Assembly (NCBI RefSeq): GCF_029626025.1
Contig: NZ_JARUBF010000001.1
Coordinates: 2,356,001 to 2,420,000, forward strand
Origin: Solwaraspora sp. WMMD406
GTDB lineage: Bacteria > Actinomycetota > Actinomycetes > Mycobacteriales > Micromonosporaceae
Reading direction: 5' to 3'
Length of the DNA stretch: 64,000 nucleotides
Under the pieces are notes generated by a model. It searched no databases. It saw only the letters and a program-made list of their open reading frames with translations, and was not told where the DNA came from. This document shows, piece by piece, positions 1 through 8,541 of the stretch. Each line of letters opens with the position of its first letter. Within the stretch, counting starts at the first letter, position 1. Position numbers and translations under genes: made by a program.

Positions 1-735
1 TCGGCTCACACCGACAGTTGAGTGCGCGAGCCCGTCCGTGACGGACGCCAGGGCTCGGCTGTAGTCGCTATCGAACCTGGCTATCAGGCTTTGAGTTCCC
101 CGCACCCAGGCTCGGAGCTCGCGATCACCCGAATTTTCGGCGCAGACCAGAGCCGCGTCCGCGTGTGTCATGGCTACCGCCGAATCTCCGAGGTCGAGGG
201 CGGCGTACGCGAGAACGCCTTGCAGGCGACCCGCTATCTGATACAGATCGGCCAACTCGTTCGGTCGGTACTGACGGCTTCGCAGCCGGCGTAAGGCATC
301 GCCCCGAAGCTCTACAGCGGAACGCAGCATCGGTGCCGGTGCGGTGCCGAGGTAAGCAATCGAAAGCTGGGTGGTGGCTCGTTCGAGATCGGCCAGGTCC
401 ATGGACTCCTCCACGGCTGCGATCATCTTCAACGAGTCTTTGGTGGAGGCGGTCAGCAGTCGTCCTGTCGCCAGAGCTTTTCGTCGCTCCTCAGCTGTAT
501 CTTGCCATACGGCTGTCAGGGATCCGTTGGCGTTCAATGCCCGATCGGCAAGTTCGGCGAACTGTCGGTCGGGGAACTTGTCGCCTTGCTCTATTTTCCC
601 GATGTAGCCACGATTGAATCGTATCTTTTCGCCGAGATCGCGAAGTGACCACTCGTGTCCGACCCGGAGTGCTCGGAGCGTACCACCGAAGTCGGCCGAG
701 TCGTTTTCGCCGGTAGTCCTTGGCTGCGTTGTCAT
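1..735 (-). CDS. XRE-family helix-turn-helix regulator, 3' end beyond window
   Basis: An open frame runs on the minus strand from ATG at 735 to base 1 without a stop, giving 245 residues with the C-terminus outside the window. Residues about 15-70 form a lambda-repressor-type helix-turn-helix (LRALRVGHEWSLRDLGEKI, then RGYIGKIEQGDKFPD and an ADRALNANG stretch), typical of actinobacterial XRE regulators. The rest is alpha-helical and rich in Ala and Leu, resembling the TPR-like sensor part of such regulators. It faces the small plus-strand gene at 954 across about 220 bases. The ligand and target are unknown; family assignment is confident. Confidence 0.85.
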   Translation of the reverse strand, partial: MTTQPRTTGENDSADFGGTLRALRVGHEWSLRDLGEKIRFNRGYIGKIEQGDKFPDRQFAELADRALNANGSLTAVWQDTAEERRKALATGRLLTASTKDSLKMIAAVEESMDLADLERATTQLSIAYLGTAPAPMLRSAVELRGDALRRLRSRQYRPNELADLYQIAGRLQGVLAYAALDLGDSAVAMTHADAALVCAENSGDRELRAWVRGTQSLIARFDSDYSRALASVTDGLAHSTVGVSR

Positions 736-953
736 CGCGGCCTCCCCGCTGTCGCCCGTCGCTGCCTACAGCCATCAGGCGACAGCCTACCCCTGCAGCT
801 TTTGCTCAGCATCGTCCAGTGTGGGTCTATCACAGGCGGATGACCATGTCGTTGATCCATCGCCCGCACGTCTACCGCCGTGACGGGCAGTCGTGCCGCG
901 CACGAAATCGCTGTACCGAACTCGATCAAGTGGCTGTTGGAGGAGTGTTGTGG

Positions 954-1172
954 ATGTTTCTTGCGATCGTGGCCGGTCTGCTCGTTGGCGTGATCGGCGG
1001 GTTCGGGTTGTGTCGGTGTCGGCATCGGTGGTGTTCGGTGTGCGGGCAGACGTTGACGTGTCGGGACTGCACGGCGCCGATCGAGCGGACCTGGCCGGCC
1101 GTACCCCCGTCACGGGCAAGGGCGCGGGGTCGGCGGTGGGGTCGCCACCAGTCGGGGGCGAGCCGCCGCTGA
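954..1172 (+). CDS. Small membrane-anchored protein with Cys pairs
   Basis: This 72-residue protein begins with one hydrophobic helix (about residues 2-20) followed by a Cys/His-rich segment (CRCRHRWCSVCGQTLTCRDC) that could bind zinc, then an Arg-rich tail. The ATG at 954 is chosen because a GGAGGA Shine-Dalgarno site lies about 9 bases upstream; earlier in-frame starts have none. The next gene may overlap its 3' end. Similar small proteins with one membrane span and a zinc-ribbon-like tail occur in actinomycetes, but no function is known to me. Membrane location is inferred from the helix. Confidence 0.6.
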   Translation: MFLAIVAGLLVGVIGGFGLCRCRHRWCSVCGQTLTCRDCTAPIERTWPAVPPSRARARGRRWGRHQSGASRR

Positions 1173-1417
1173 CCGCACCCGGCGACGTGCTGCATGTGCC
1201 GGTACGGCCGATCTGGTCGTGTTCGGGGTGCGGTCCGCTGGTCGACTGGCCGTGCGCGTATGCCCGAGCCGAGTTGACCGTCAACCTGGATCCGATCTCC
1301 CGCAGCATGTACGCGGCAGAGTGGATGGTGGAGGCGATCGCAGACCTGCCGGCGGAGTCGTCGCCGGGGGAGATGTTTACCCGGTTCCTGGCCTGGACGA
1401 GGCGGTCCGGTCGGTGA
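1136..1417 (+). CDS. Conserved small hypothetical protein with CxxC motif
   Basis: The C-terminal 75 residues look like a real protein: a Pro/Val start, IWSCSGCGPLVDWPCAYARA with a CxxC plus a third Cys, then an amphipathic helical stretch (SMYAAEWMVEAIADLP) and a basic end. The start is uncertain: GTG at 1136 overlaps the preceding gene, while GTG at 1187 or 1196 would give a shorter protein without an obvious ribosome site. Similar short Cys-containing proteins often sit next to small membrane proteins of the kind encoded upstream in actinomycetes. No function can be assigned. Confidence 0.5.
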   Translation: MGSPPVGGEPPLTAPGDVLHVPVRPIWSCSGCGPLVDWPCAYARAELTVNLDPISRSMYAAEWMVEAIADLPAESSPGEMFTRFLAWTRRSGR

Positions 1418-1487
1418 CCGTCTACCGCAGCACCTGCGGCGACGCGCGCCCGTACCGTCGGGGGTCGAGGACCTGTTGCACCAATGG

Positions 1488-1741
1488 TCACCCGACCAGG
1501 TCGATGTCGTGGGGGAGATCCCGCTGGCGCTCGATCTCGAAGTCGTCGTCCAGGCAGGGATCGCCGCGAAGGTACTCCATGAGGCTGGTCTGCGCGCCGC
1601 GTAGTCGGCGGTACTCCGCGATGTCGACGACCACGGCCACCTCCTCGCCGTGCCTCGTCACGATCTGGGGCTCGCCCCGCTCGGCCGCGCGAAGCACCTC
1701 GCTGACCTCTGTTCGGCTTCCTGGACCTGCCAGCGCGTCAC
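1488..1741 (-). pseudogene. Phd/YefM-type antitoxin, broken by a single-base frameshift
   Basis: From GTG at 1741 the frame reads TRWQVQEAEQR, a good Phd N-terminus. After a missing base near 1705 the homology continues in another frame as SEVLRAAERGEPQIVTRHG followed by EEVAVVVDIAEYRRLRG, down to the stop at 1488. Joining the two frames gives a complete antitoxin of about 83 residues: the N-terminal DNA-binding sheet/helix region and the toxin-binding tail. No PIN or RelE-type toxin follows on the minus strand. A shortened product could start at GTG 1697 but would lack the DNA-binding N-terminus. Either the gene is decaying or the base is a sequencing error. Confidence 0.7.
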
Positions 1742-1759
1742 GTACCTCCGTTTGGGTGG

Positions 1760-1861
1760 TCAGCGGGACGTGACAAAGACGCCCCGCCCATTGACCACGT
1801 GGACCTGGCCCTCGTCCGCGAGTTGCCGATAGAGCGGCACCGGCCCGTCCGGATCAATCAC
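1760..1861 (-). pseudogene. GntR winged-helix regulator remnant with internal deletion
   Basis: The 33-residue frame begins IDPDGPVPLYRQLADE, the hallmark N-terminus of short GntR regulators, and jumps directly to GQVHVVNGRGVFVTSR, the end of the GntR wing. The middle of the winged helix (about 40 residues including the recognition helix) is missing while the reading frame is preserved. It ends 18 bases before the start of the broken Phd antitoxin, so the two probably formed one operon. It cannot bind DNA as a normal GntR protein. Family recognition rests on the two flanking motifs. Confidence 0.65.
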
Positions 1862-1900
1862 GTACTCGACGTTCCTTTTGGACAGGAGAGGTAGAACAGT

Positions 1901-2083
1901 ATGGCGCACGTGTTGGTGGTTGGCCCGCGCCAACTTCCGGAAGACAGCGTGGTGAAGGTCTGGATCGACAGCGGCAGCACCGGTGGCGGCACCATCCAGG
2001 TCCGCCGGGACCGCCTGACGCTCGCCGAGATCGACTCCGGCGAAGGCAGCGTCGCTATCTACCAGATGCGGACGTACGACTGA
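1901..2083 (+). CDS. Small hypothetical protein, 60 residues
   Basis: ATG at 1901 follows a purine-rich ribosome site (GGAGAGG, 9 bases upstream), supporting translation. The protein is acidic and probably soluble, has no membrane segment, and ends in a beta-rich pattern (GGGTIQVRRDRLTLAEIDSG). I recognise no family. It is divergent from the GntR remnant and convergent with pepN, with two hairpins between its stop and the pepN stop. The frame is not explained by a gene on the other strand, which favours a real gene, but it could be a residue of the decayed region. Confidence 0.45.
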   Translation: MAHVLVVGPRQLPEDSVVKVWIDSGSTGGGTIQVRRDRLTLAEIDSGEGSVAIYQMRTYD

Positions 2084-2095
2084 GGGATGCCGACG

Positions 2096-2116
2096 CCGGA
2101 CCCCGACCGGGTCCGG
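2096..2116. terminator. Hairpin between convergent genes
   Basis: Perfect 8-base-pair inverted repeat (CCGGACCC / GGGTCCGG) with a 5-base loop, just after the stop at 2083 and before the pepN stop. It has no T-run, as is common in high-GC genomes. Confidence 0.5.
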
Positions 2117-2124
2117 AAAGCGGC

Positions 2125-2156
2125 GTGCGCGGCGCCACGGATGTGACGCCGCGCAC
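2125..2156. terminator. Second hairpin between convergent genes
   Basis: Perfect 10-base-pair inverted repeat (GTGCGCGGCG / CGCCGCGCAC) with a 12-base loop. With the preceding hairpin it probably ends transcription from both sides. Confidence 0.55.
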
Positions 2157-2201
2157 GACGGTCGAATCGGTGTCCGATTCCGGGTTCGCGTTCGGGATAG
2201 G

Positions 2202-4775
2202 TCAGCCGGCGGCGGCCGCGTCCTTGGCCTGGGCCCGCAGCGCGCGGACCACGCCGTCGCGGCCCTCGGCGACCAGCCGGCGCAGCGGCGCCGGGTGACC
2301 CTCGCCGGCCAGCCACTCGTCGGTGGCGGCCACCGTCTCCTCACTGACCTGGAGGGCCGGGTAGCCGAGCACCACGAACTCCTGCGCCGGCTCGCTGTCC
2401 CGGGTGGCCCAGATCCGGCCGGCAGCCTCGAAGAACGCCTCCCGGTACGGCGCGGTCAACGCGATCTGTGTGGAGTGCTGGAAGCCCTGCAGCAGCGCCC
2501 GGTGCTGCCAGTTGGGCAGGGTGTCGGGGCCGGTGAGCCGAGCCCACACCGCCGCCTTGCCAGCGGGGTCGGGCAGCAACGCGTGGGCCAGCGCGGCTTC
2601 CCGCTCGCCGCTGGTGGTCCGGTCCCGCGTCAGCTCGGCGTCGATCTCCTCGGCCGTCGCCGCGCCGTTGGCGGCGAGCGCCTGCAGCACCGTCCAGCGC
2701 AGCTCGGTGTCGATGGTCAACCCGGGGACGACCTCCCCGCCGGAGAGCCAGCCCCGCAGCACCGCCAGGTCGTCGTCGGCCCGGGCGGCCGCCGCGTAGC
2801 TGCGCGCCCAGGCCAACTGGAATCCACTGCCCGGCGCCGCCGCCTGCAGCGCCGCCTTGGCCGTACGGGCCAGCTCGGCCCAACCCTGTGGGGCCCAGTC
2901 CGGGGCGGCGTAGAACGTCAGCGTGCTGGTCGCCTGCCGCAGCGTGGCCGTGACCAGGTTGATGTCCCGTTCGTTCGGCAGCCCGGCGATCACCAGCGCC
3001 AGGTAGTCGCGGGCCGCCAGTTCGGCGTCGCGGACCATGTCCCAGGCCGCCGCCCAGCACAGCGCGCGGGCCAGCGACGAGTCGAAGCCACTGATGTGCC
3101 CGACGACCGTGGCCATCGACCCGGCGTCCAGCCGCAGCTTGGTGTAGGTCAGATCGTCGTCGTTGAGCAGCAGTACGTCGGCGGCGCGCTGACCGGCCAG
3201 CTCACCGATCTCGGTACGTTCCCCGCTGATGTCGACCTCGATGCGCTGCCGCCGCACGAGCGCCCCGTCTGCCAGGTCGTAGAGACCGATCCCGATCCGG
3301 TGCGTCCGCAGGGTCGGATGTCCGGCCGGCGCCTCCTGACAGACCGTGACCCGCTGGTACGTGCCGTCGGCGGCGACCGTCAGTTCCGGCCGTACGGTGT
3401 TGACCTGCGCCGTCTCCAGCCACTGCGCGGCGAACTTGCGCAGCTCCCGGCCGGAGGCGGCCTCCAACTCGGTGAGCAGGTCGTCGAAGGTCGCGTTGCC
3501 CCATGCGTGCCGCTGGAAGTAGGTGCGCAGCCCGGCCAGGAAGGCGTCCAGGCCGACGTACGCGACCAGTTGCTTGAGCACGCTGGCGCCCTTGGCGTAC
3601 GTGATGCCATCGAAGTTGACCTCGACGGCCGCCAGGTCGGGCATCTCGCAGTAGACCGGGTGGGTGGAGGAGAGCTGGTCCTGCCGGTAGCCCCAGTTCT
3701 TGCGGACCGACAGGAACGTGGTCCAGGCGTCGGCGAACCGGGTCGCCTCCGAGTTGCACCAGTGGCTGGCCCATTCGGCGAACGACTCGTTGAGCCACAG
3801 GTCGTTCCACCAGCGCATGGTGACCAGGTTGCCGAACCACATGTGGGCCAGCTCGTGCAGCACGGTGTTGGCCCGCTGCTCGTACTCGAAGTCGGTGACC
3901 TGGGAACGGAACAGGTAATGGGCCTCGGCGTGCACGACCGCGCCGAAGTTCTCCATCGCCCCGGCGTTGAAGTCCGGCACCCAGATCTGGTCGTACTTGG
4001 GCAGCGGGTAGCGCACCCCGAACTGTTCCTGGAAGAAGTCGAAGCCCTGCGTGGTGATCAGGTGCAGGTCGTCGACGTCGAGGTACTGGGCCATGCTGGC
4101 CCGGCAGAAGTAGCCCAGGTCGACGCCGTCGTGGCCGCGCCGGACCTCGTGGTACGGGCCGGCGCACAACGCGGTGATGTACGTGCTCATCCGCGCGGAC
4201 TCGGCGAAGTGGACCGTCTTGGTGCCGGCACCGGCACCTGTGTCGGCCGGCTGTTCGCTGGCGACCGGCATGTTGGAGATGACCCGCCAGTGTGCCGGCA
4301 CGACCGCGTGCCAGGTGTAGACGCTCTTGAGATCGGGCTGGTCGAAACAGGCGAAGACTCGCTGCGCGTCGGCGGTCTCGAACTGGCTGTAAAGATAGGT
4401 CTCGCCATCGACCGGATCGACGCTGCGGTGCAGACCCTGCCCACTCGCCGAGTAGAGGAAGTCGGCCTCGACGACCAACGTGTTCTCGGCGGCCAGGTCC
4501 GGCAGGGGCAGGCCCGCCTCGGCAGACCAGCCGGCCGCGTCGAGCGGGTGTCCGTTGAGCGTCGCGGTGTGCAGCCGGTCGGCCGCCACCTCGATGAAGG
4601 TGCTCGCTCCCGGTTCGGCGCAGCGGAAGGTGACCGTCGTCGTCGAGCGGAACACCCGGTTGTCCGTGGCGTTGCCGGCGGCGGACAGGTCCAGGTGGAT
4701 GTCATACCCGGTCACCTCGAGCAGGCGGGCCCGCTCAGCCGCCTCGACCTGGGTCAAATTGCGCACTCCAGCCAC
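2202..4775 (-). CDS. pepN: Aminopeptidase N, zinc M1 family
   Basis: A cytosolic M1 metalloaminopeptidase that removes N-terminal residues from peptides. The 857-residue product has the substrate-anchoring GAMEN motif at 272-276, the zinc site HELAH at 307-311 and the distal Glu of NESFAE at 330, followed by the long helical C-terminal domain. Length fits the actinobacterial family. GTG at 4775 is chosen because GGAGG lies 7 bases upstream; an upstream extension would add low-complexity sequence that overlaps the promoter of the divergent nitroreductase-type gene. It appears monocistronic. Confidence 0.95.
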   Translation of the reverse strand: MAGVRNLTQVEAAERARLLEVTGYDIHLDLSAAGNATDNRVFRSTTTVTFRCAEPGASTFIEVAADRLHTATLNGHPLDAAGWSAEAGLPLPDLAAENTLVVEADFLYSASGQGLHRSVDPVDGETYLYSQFETADAQRVFACFDQPDLKSVYTWHAVVPAHWRVISNMPVASEQPADTGAGAGTKTVHFAESARMSTYITALCAGPYHEVRRGHDGVDLGYFCRASMAQYLDVDDLHLITTQGFDFFQEQFGVRYPLPKYDQIWVPDFNAGAMENFGAVVHAEAHYLFRSQVTDFEYEQRANTVLHELAHMWFGNLVTMRWWNDLWLNESFAEWASHWCNSEATRFADAWTTFLSVRKNWGYRQDQLSSTHPVYCEMPDLAAVEVNFDGITYAKGASVLKQLVAYVGLDAFLAGLRTYFQRHAWGNATFDDLLTELEAASGRELRKFAAQWLETAQVNTVRPELTVAADGTYQRVTVCQEAPAGHPTLRTHRIGIGLYDLADGALVRRQRIEVDISGERTEIGELAGQRAADVLLLNDDDLTYTKLRLDAGSMATVVGHISGFDSSLARALCWAAAWDMVRDAELAARDYLALVIAGLPNERDINLVTATLRQATSTLTFYAAPDWAPQGWAELARTAKAALQAAAPGSGFQLAWARSYAAAARADDDLAVLRGWLSGGEVVPGLTIDTELRWTVLQALAANGAATAEEIDAELTRDRTTSGEREAALAHALLPDPAGKAAVWARLTGPDTLPNWQHRALLQGFQHSTQIALTAPYREAFFEAAGRIWATRDSEPAQEFVVLGYPALQVSEETVAATDEWLAGEGHPAPLRRLVAEGRDGVVRALRAQAKDAAAAG

Positions 4776-4979
4776 CGTGTGCCTCCGTCCGAATCGTGCT
4801 GCCGTCGGCGTCGACGGCGCCGGAGCCAGCTGGGAATGACTCCGTGCGGACAAGTCTTTCACGTCATGAACACTTGGCGAGGCCGGCCCACATTTCGGAC
4901 GCCGGGTAGGTTGGCCCGGTCCAGCCAAGGAAGCCAGGTAACGGTGACTGTCCCCGACCAAACCGAAAGAGGGAGTCCG

Positions 4980-5606
4980 ATGTCCGACCGACAGACCGTC
5001 CAAATGTGGTTCGACCCGATCTGCCCCTGGGCGTGGCTGACCTCGCGCTGGTTGCTGGAGGTCGAACAGGTCCGCCCGGTCGACGTCCAGTTCCGGGTGA
5101 TGAGCCTGTCCATGCTCAACGAAGGCCGTGACCTGGGGCCGGAGTACAACGAGATGATGCTACGGGCGTGGGGTCCGGTCCGGGTCAGCGTAGCGGTGCA
5201 GGAACAGCACGGTGACGAAGCGGTACGGGCGCTGTACACCGCGCTCGGCAACCGGATCCACCTGGAGAAGCAGGAGTTGGGTCCGGACCTGTACTCGGCC
5301 GCCCTGACCGAAGCCGGCCTGCCGGTGTCGCTGGCCGGGCTGGCCGACGACCCGGAGTGGGACGGGCCGCTGCGGGCCAGCCACTCGGCCGGCATGGCTC
5401 CGGTCGGCATGGACGTCGGTACGCCGGTGATCCACGTCCCGAACTCCGACGGCACCGACCCGGTCGCGTTCTTCGGGCCGGTCGTCACCCCGGCGCCCAA
5501 GGGCGAGGCGGCCGGACGGCTCTGGGACGGCGTACTGCTGGTCGCCGGAACGCCGGGATTCTACGAGCTGAAGCGTTCCCGTAACGAGTCTCCCACCTTC
5601 GACTGA
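4980..5606 (+). CDS. Mycothiol-dependent nitroreductase-type DsbA-fold protein (Rv2466c family)
   Basis: This 208-residue thioredoxin-fold protein matches the actinobacterial family of M. tuberculosis Rv2466c, which uses mycothiol as reductant. Features are WFDPICPWAWLTSRW near the N-terminus (active-site Cys about residue 15), WGPVRVS, GNRIH and the C-terminal VGTPVIHV, AFFGPVVTP and FELKR-like (FYELKRSRNE) blocks. The second position of the usual CxxC is Ala here (CPWA), so a monothiol mechanism with mycothiol is likely. The start follows a GAGGG-type site (AAGAGGGAG). It is divergently transcribed from pepN. The link to mycothiol supports an actinobacterial host. Confidence 0.88.
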   Translation: MSDRQTVQMWFDPICPWAWLTSRWLLEVEQVRPVDVQFRVMSLSMLNEGRDLGPEYNEMMLRAWGPVRVSVAVQEQHGDEAVRALYTALGNRIHLEKQELGPDLYSAALTEAGLPVSLAGLADDPEWDGPLRASHSAGMAPVGMDVGTPVIHVPNSDGTDPVAFFGPVVTPAPKGEAAGRLWDGVLLVAGTPGFYELKRSRNESPTFD

Positions 5607-5797
5607 CCCGGATCAGCGGCGCGCTGCACAGCCAGTCGCAGGCGATCAGCAGGTGAACGTGCGGCCGTACGGCGACTTCACGACGTTCGGCGTGTCGCCG
5701 CACGGCGCACGTGACCGGCCGCAGTCCCGGTCGTTGCCCAGGATGTTCACCCCGCCGGCCGACTTCGCCGGCCCACACCACCGCATCGGAGGTCAAC

Positions 5798-6007
5798 ATG
5801 CTGGTCGACATCGACTCCGACTACTGGGACCTGCCCGTGCTGCGCGAGGCGATCGCGGCTCGGGTGTGGGGATCGCACGACAGCAGCCGCTACCGGGTCG
5901 AGTCCCGCACCGGGCAGGCCGCCGGCCTGCCCGCGCCGCAACAGCCGGTGGTGCCGGCCGCCCGGACCGGCGGCGGGCGGCACCGCCGACCGACCCCGGT
6001 CGGGTGA
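5798..6007 (+). CDS. Small hypothetical protein, 69 residues
   Basis: ATG at 5798 is preceded by GGAGGT at a good distance. The first 35 residues (MLVDIDSDYWDLPVLREAIA) look structured and acidic; the tail is Pro/Arg/Gly-rich and probably disordered. No family recognised. It lies alone between the nitroreductase-type gene and the DUF1015 gene. Translation is supported mainly by the ribosome site. Confidence 0.5.
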   Translation: MLVDIDSDYWDLPVLREAIAARVWGSHDSSRYRVESRTGQAAGLPAPQQPVVPAARTGGGRHRRPTPVG

Positions 6008-6069
6008 TTCGGTGCCGCCGGTCGGCCCGCCGGGTGAGTCCGCACCGCCCGGCGGGCCGCCCGGCGGGC

Positions 6070-6108
6070 CGACCGGGCGAGCCGACCGGGCGAGCCGACC
6101 GGGCGAGC
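6070..6108. repeat. Three tandem copies of a 13-bp unit
   Basis: The unit CGACCGGGCGAGC occurs three times in direct succession, followed by a partial fourth copy, in the GC-rich gap before the DUF1015 gene. No coding role seen. Confidence 0.85.
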
Positions 6109-6193
6109 CGACCTCCGCCGACGGGGCGTCCAGCGGGTGGACACCACCGATGTATCGGTCGTCACAGCGGGTGCCGCCGGTAGCGTCCGCGCC

Positions 6194-7393
6194 ATGACGG
6201 TTGTGCACCCGATTCCCCGCGCCTGGATCACCACCGGTGACACCGGGGCGCAGAATTACGACGAGTTCGCCAACGACGCCGAAATCACCTCGATCATCAC
6301 GGCGAACCCGCACAGCGCGCTCGCCGTGGAAATGCCGCACCTGGCACCGGAGAGCCTCGGCCGCTCCTTCCTGGATTGTCTGCCGGCGGCGGCCCAGCGG
6401 CTCGCCGAGGCCCGCCAGGACGGCAGCTACACCCCGGCGGAGCGGGTCGTCGTCCTCTACCGGATCACCGAACCCGCCAGCGACACCGCCGCGTACGGCC
6501 TGTTCGTCATGGTCGACACCGACCAGATCTCCACCAAGCCGGACGAGCCCGGACTGGTGATCCGCAACGAGGACGTGTTCATCGCCAAGGTCCGCGAGCG
6601 GGTGGCGTTGGCCGAGGCAGTCGGACACCTGCTCTCACCGGTGCTGTTGTTGCAGACCGGACGGGGCGACGAACTGCACGTCACGCTTGCGAAGGCCTGC
6701 GACGCGGCCGGTGCACCGGCCGCCACCGACCTGGACCAGGCCGGCCGGACACACGCGATCTGGCCGGTCGGACCGGGCGAGCTGCAGGACGAGCTCTGCG
6801 CGTTGGCCGGCGGAGGGGATCTGGTCGTCGCCGACGGCAACCACCGCAGTCTCGCCGCCCAACTCGGTGAGCTGCCCCGGTTCCTCGCCGTGGTGACCAC
6901 CCCACCGTCGGTGTCGATCCAGCCGTACAACCGGTTGGTCGGCGAGCTGTCCCACAGCCCGGACGAGGTGCTGGCCGGGCTGCGTGCGGCCGGGGCGACG
7001 GTGGAACCGTTGGCCGGGGAGCCGACCGTGCCCGTACAGGGCGGCGCGGTCGCCCTCTACCTGGCCGGGCGGGGCTACACAGTGACCCTGCCGGCCGGGC
7101 CGGGCGACCTGGTGGACAACCTCGATCACGCGTTGGTGGAGCGGGTGCTGCTGCGCGGCGTGCTCGGCCTCGACCCAGGCGACAAGCGCATCACCTACGT
7201 CGGCGGCGACTATCCGGCCGGCTGGCTGACCGCCGAGGTCGACGCCGGGCGGGCCGAGCTCGCGGTGTTGATCGCCCCGGTCACCGTGGCCGACTTCGTC
7301 GCGGTCAACCTGGCCCGCCAGAAGCTGCCGCGCAAGAGCACCTGGTTCACCCCGAAGGCGCGTGGCGGCCTGGTGCTCGCGGAGATCGCCTGA
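6194..7393 (+). CDS. DUF1015 family protein
   Basis: The 399-residue product has the family signatures: an N-terminal YDEFANDAEI block, the central VADGNHRSLAA motif (DGNHR is the most conserved part of DUF1015), and the C-terminal PRKSTWFTPKARGGL. The biochemical role of DUF1015 proteins is not established; some are annotated as SerR-like or kinase-associated without proof. ATG at 6194 is preferred over an earlier in-frame start at 6137, because the latter would add a stretch encoded by repetitive DNA. The gene ends inside a tandem repeat that duplicates its stop codon. Confidence 0.85.
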   Translation: MTVVHPIPRAWITTGDTGAQNYDEFANDAEITSIITANPHSALAVEMPHLAPESLGRSFLDCLPAAAQRLAEARQDGSYTPAERVVVLYRITEPASDTAAYGLFVMVDTDQISTKPDEPGLVIRNEDVFIAKVRERVALAEAVGHLLSPVLLLQTGRGDELHVTLAKACDAAGAPAATDLDQAGRTHAIWPVGPGELQDELCALAGGGDLVVADGNHRSLAAQLGELPRFLAVVTTPPSVSIQPYNRLVGELSHSPDEVLAGLRAAGATVEPLAGEPTVPVQGGAVALYLAGRGYTVTLPAGPGDLVDNLDHALVERVLLRGVLGLDPGDKRITYVGGDYPAGWLTAEVDAGRAELAVLIAPVTVADFVAVNLARQKLPRKSTWFTPKARGGLVLAEIA

Positions 7394-7444
7394 TCCGCTG
7401 GCGGAGATCGCGTGACCCCCACGCGGAGATCTGCTGACCCGGGT
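7379..7444. repeat. 22-bp tandem repeat spanning the DUF1015 stop codon
   Basis: Three imperfect 22-bp copies start at 7379, 7401 and 7423, each beginning GCGGAGATC and each containing a TGA. The first copy is the last codons of the DUF1015 gene, so the repeats carry two extra copies of its C-terminal codons and stop. Confidence 0.85.
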
Positions 7445-7480
7445 GTGCCACGGCCGAGCCGACGCTGACAGACTGCGGGT

Positions 7481-7948
7481 ATGCGCGTCTACCTGGCAGC
7501 CGATCACGCCGGCTACGAGCTCAAGGTGCACCTGGTCAACCACCTCGCTCAACAGGGGTACGAGGTGATTGACGTCGGACCACCCGAGTTCGATCCGGAC
7601 GACGACTACCCGGCGTTCTGCCTGCACGCGGGCGCTCGGGTCGTCGCCGACCCCGGCAGTCTCGGGGTGGTGATCGGCGGCTCCGGCAACGGTGAGCAGA
7701 TCGCCGCGAACAAGGTCGTCGGGGTCCGGGCGGCGCTGGCGTGGAACCTGGAGACGGCGCAGCTGGCGCGGACACACAACGACGCCAACGTCGTCGCTCT
7801 CGGCGCCCGCCAGCACACCCTCGACGAGGCGACCACCCTGGTGGAAGCGTTCCTGGCCACCGGCTTCTCCGGCAACGAGCGGCATGCCCGGCGGATCGCC
7901 CAGGTCGCCGCGTACGAGGTGGACCGGGAGCTCCCGCCGCTGCCCTGA
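7481..7948 (+). CDS. rpiB: Ribose-5-phosphate isomerase B
   Basis: Interconverts ribose 5-phosphate and ribulose 5-phosphate in the pentose phosphate pathway. The 155 residues start MRVYLAADHAGYELK, the phosphate-binding and active-site region, and contain VIGGSGNGEQIAANKV, the actinobacterial form in which Glu replaces the catalytic Cys of E. coli RpiB. HNDANVVALGAR is also conserved. Length matches the family. It is a single-gene unit following the DUF1015 repeat. Confidence 0.93.
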   Translation: MRVYLAADHAGYELKVHLVNHLAQQGYEVIDVGPPEFDPDDDYPAFCLHAGARVVADPGSLGVVIGGSGNGEQIAANKVVGVRAALAWNLETAQLARTHNDANVVALGARQHTLDEATTLVEAFLATGFSGNERHARRIAQVAAYEVDRELPPLP

Positions 7949-7968
7949 CCACGGGCGGTGCGGGACGG

Positions 7969-8511
7969 TCAGCCGCCCCGGCGGGGGAGTTCCTCGCGCG
8001 GCACCCAGTGCCGCCGGACGATCGTCAGGTCCTCGGCGGCGGCGAGGTCCGCCTCGCTCGGCCGGGACGCGTCCCGCGCCCGCAGCGCCGCGCCCGGGCT
8101 GACCTGCGACGTGCCGGAGCCGACCAGCCCGCGTAGCCCGCGATCGGTGTCCCGGTCCTCGGCGGCACCATGGTGCCCGCCGGCCGTACCCGTGGCACCG
8201 GCCGGGCGACCCGACCCGGACGGACCCGACGCCGCTGGACGGCGGGGTCGATGCGCCGATCCGGGATCGGGCCGCCGGGGCGTGCCGACCGGGCCGGACC
8301 CGGTGCCGCTGTCCCCGATGCCACCCACGCCGCCGACTCCGTCCGGCTCCAAGTCGTGCACCTCGGGTGTCGTCGCGCTGATCCCACCCGTCGTCGCCGG
8401 GGGTCCGTCAGCGGCCAGCGCGTCCGGTACGTCCGCACTCGTGGTCGAGTCCGGCCCGGCACTCGTCGTGCTGTGCCGATGCCGGCGCCGCCGTCGTTCG
8501 GAATCCGCCAT
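7969..8511 (-). CDS. Disordered hypothetical protein with conserved C-terminus
   Basis: A 180-residue protein of low complexity: basic N-terminus (SERRRRRHRH), then a long Gly/Ser/Thr/Pro/Asp-rich region without predicted structure, and a short ordered end (DLTIVRRHWVPREELP). This end motif is what suggests a real gene, because similar tails occur in actinomycete hypothetical proteins. It is followed in the same direction by nothing and lies downstream of the Eis-like gene, 30 bases after that gene's stop. Function unknown. Confidence 0.55.
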   Translation of the reverse strand: MADSERRRRRHRHSTTSAGPDSTTSADVPDALAADGPPATTGGISATTPEVHDLEPDGVGGVGGIGDSGTGSGPVGTPRRPDPGSAHRPRRPAASGPSGSGRPAGATGTAGGHHGAAEDRDTDRGLRGLVGSGTSQVSPGAALRARDASRPSEADLAAAEDLTIVRRHWVPREELPRRGG

Positions 8512-8541
8512 CCGCCGACCGTACCGTGGCGGTTGCGGGTT

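Noticed and set aside
2295-4979. Long open frame on the plus strand opposite pepN
   Set aside because: It is the antisense shadow of pepN; only its last part from 4980 on is the nitroreductase-type gene.
6012-6197. 61-codon plus-strand frame over the 13-bp repeats
   Set aside because: Its Gly/Pro/Arg composition follows directly from the repeat, and it overlaps the DUF1015 start.
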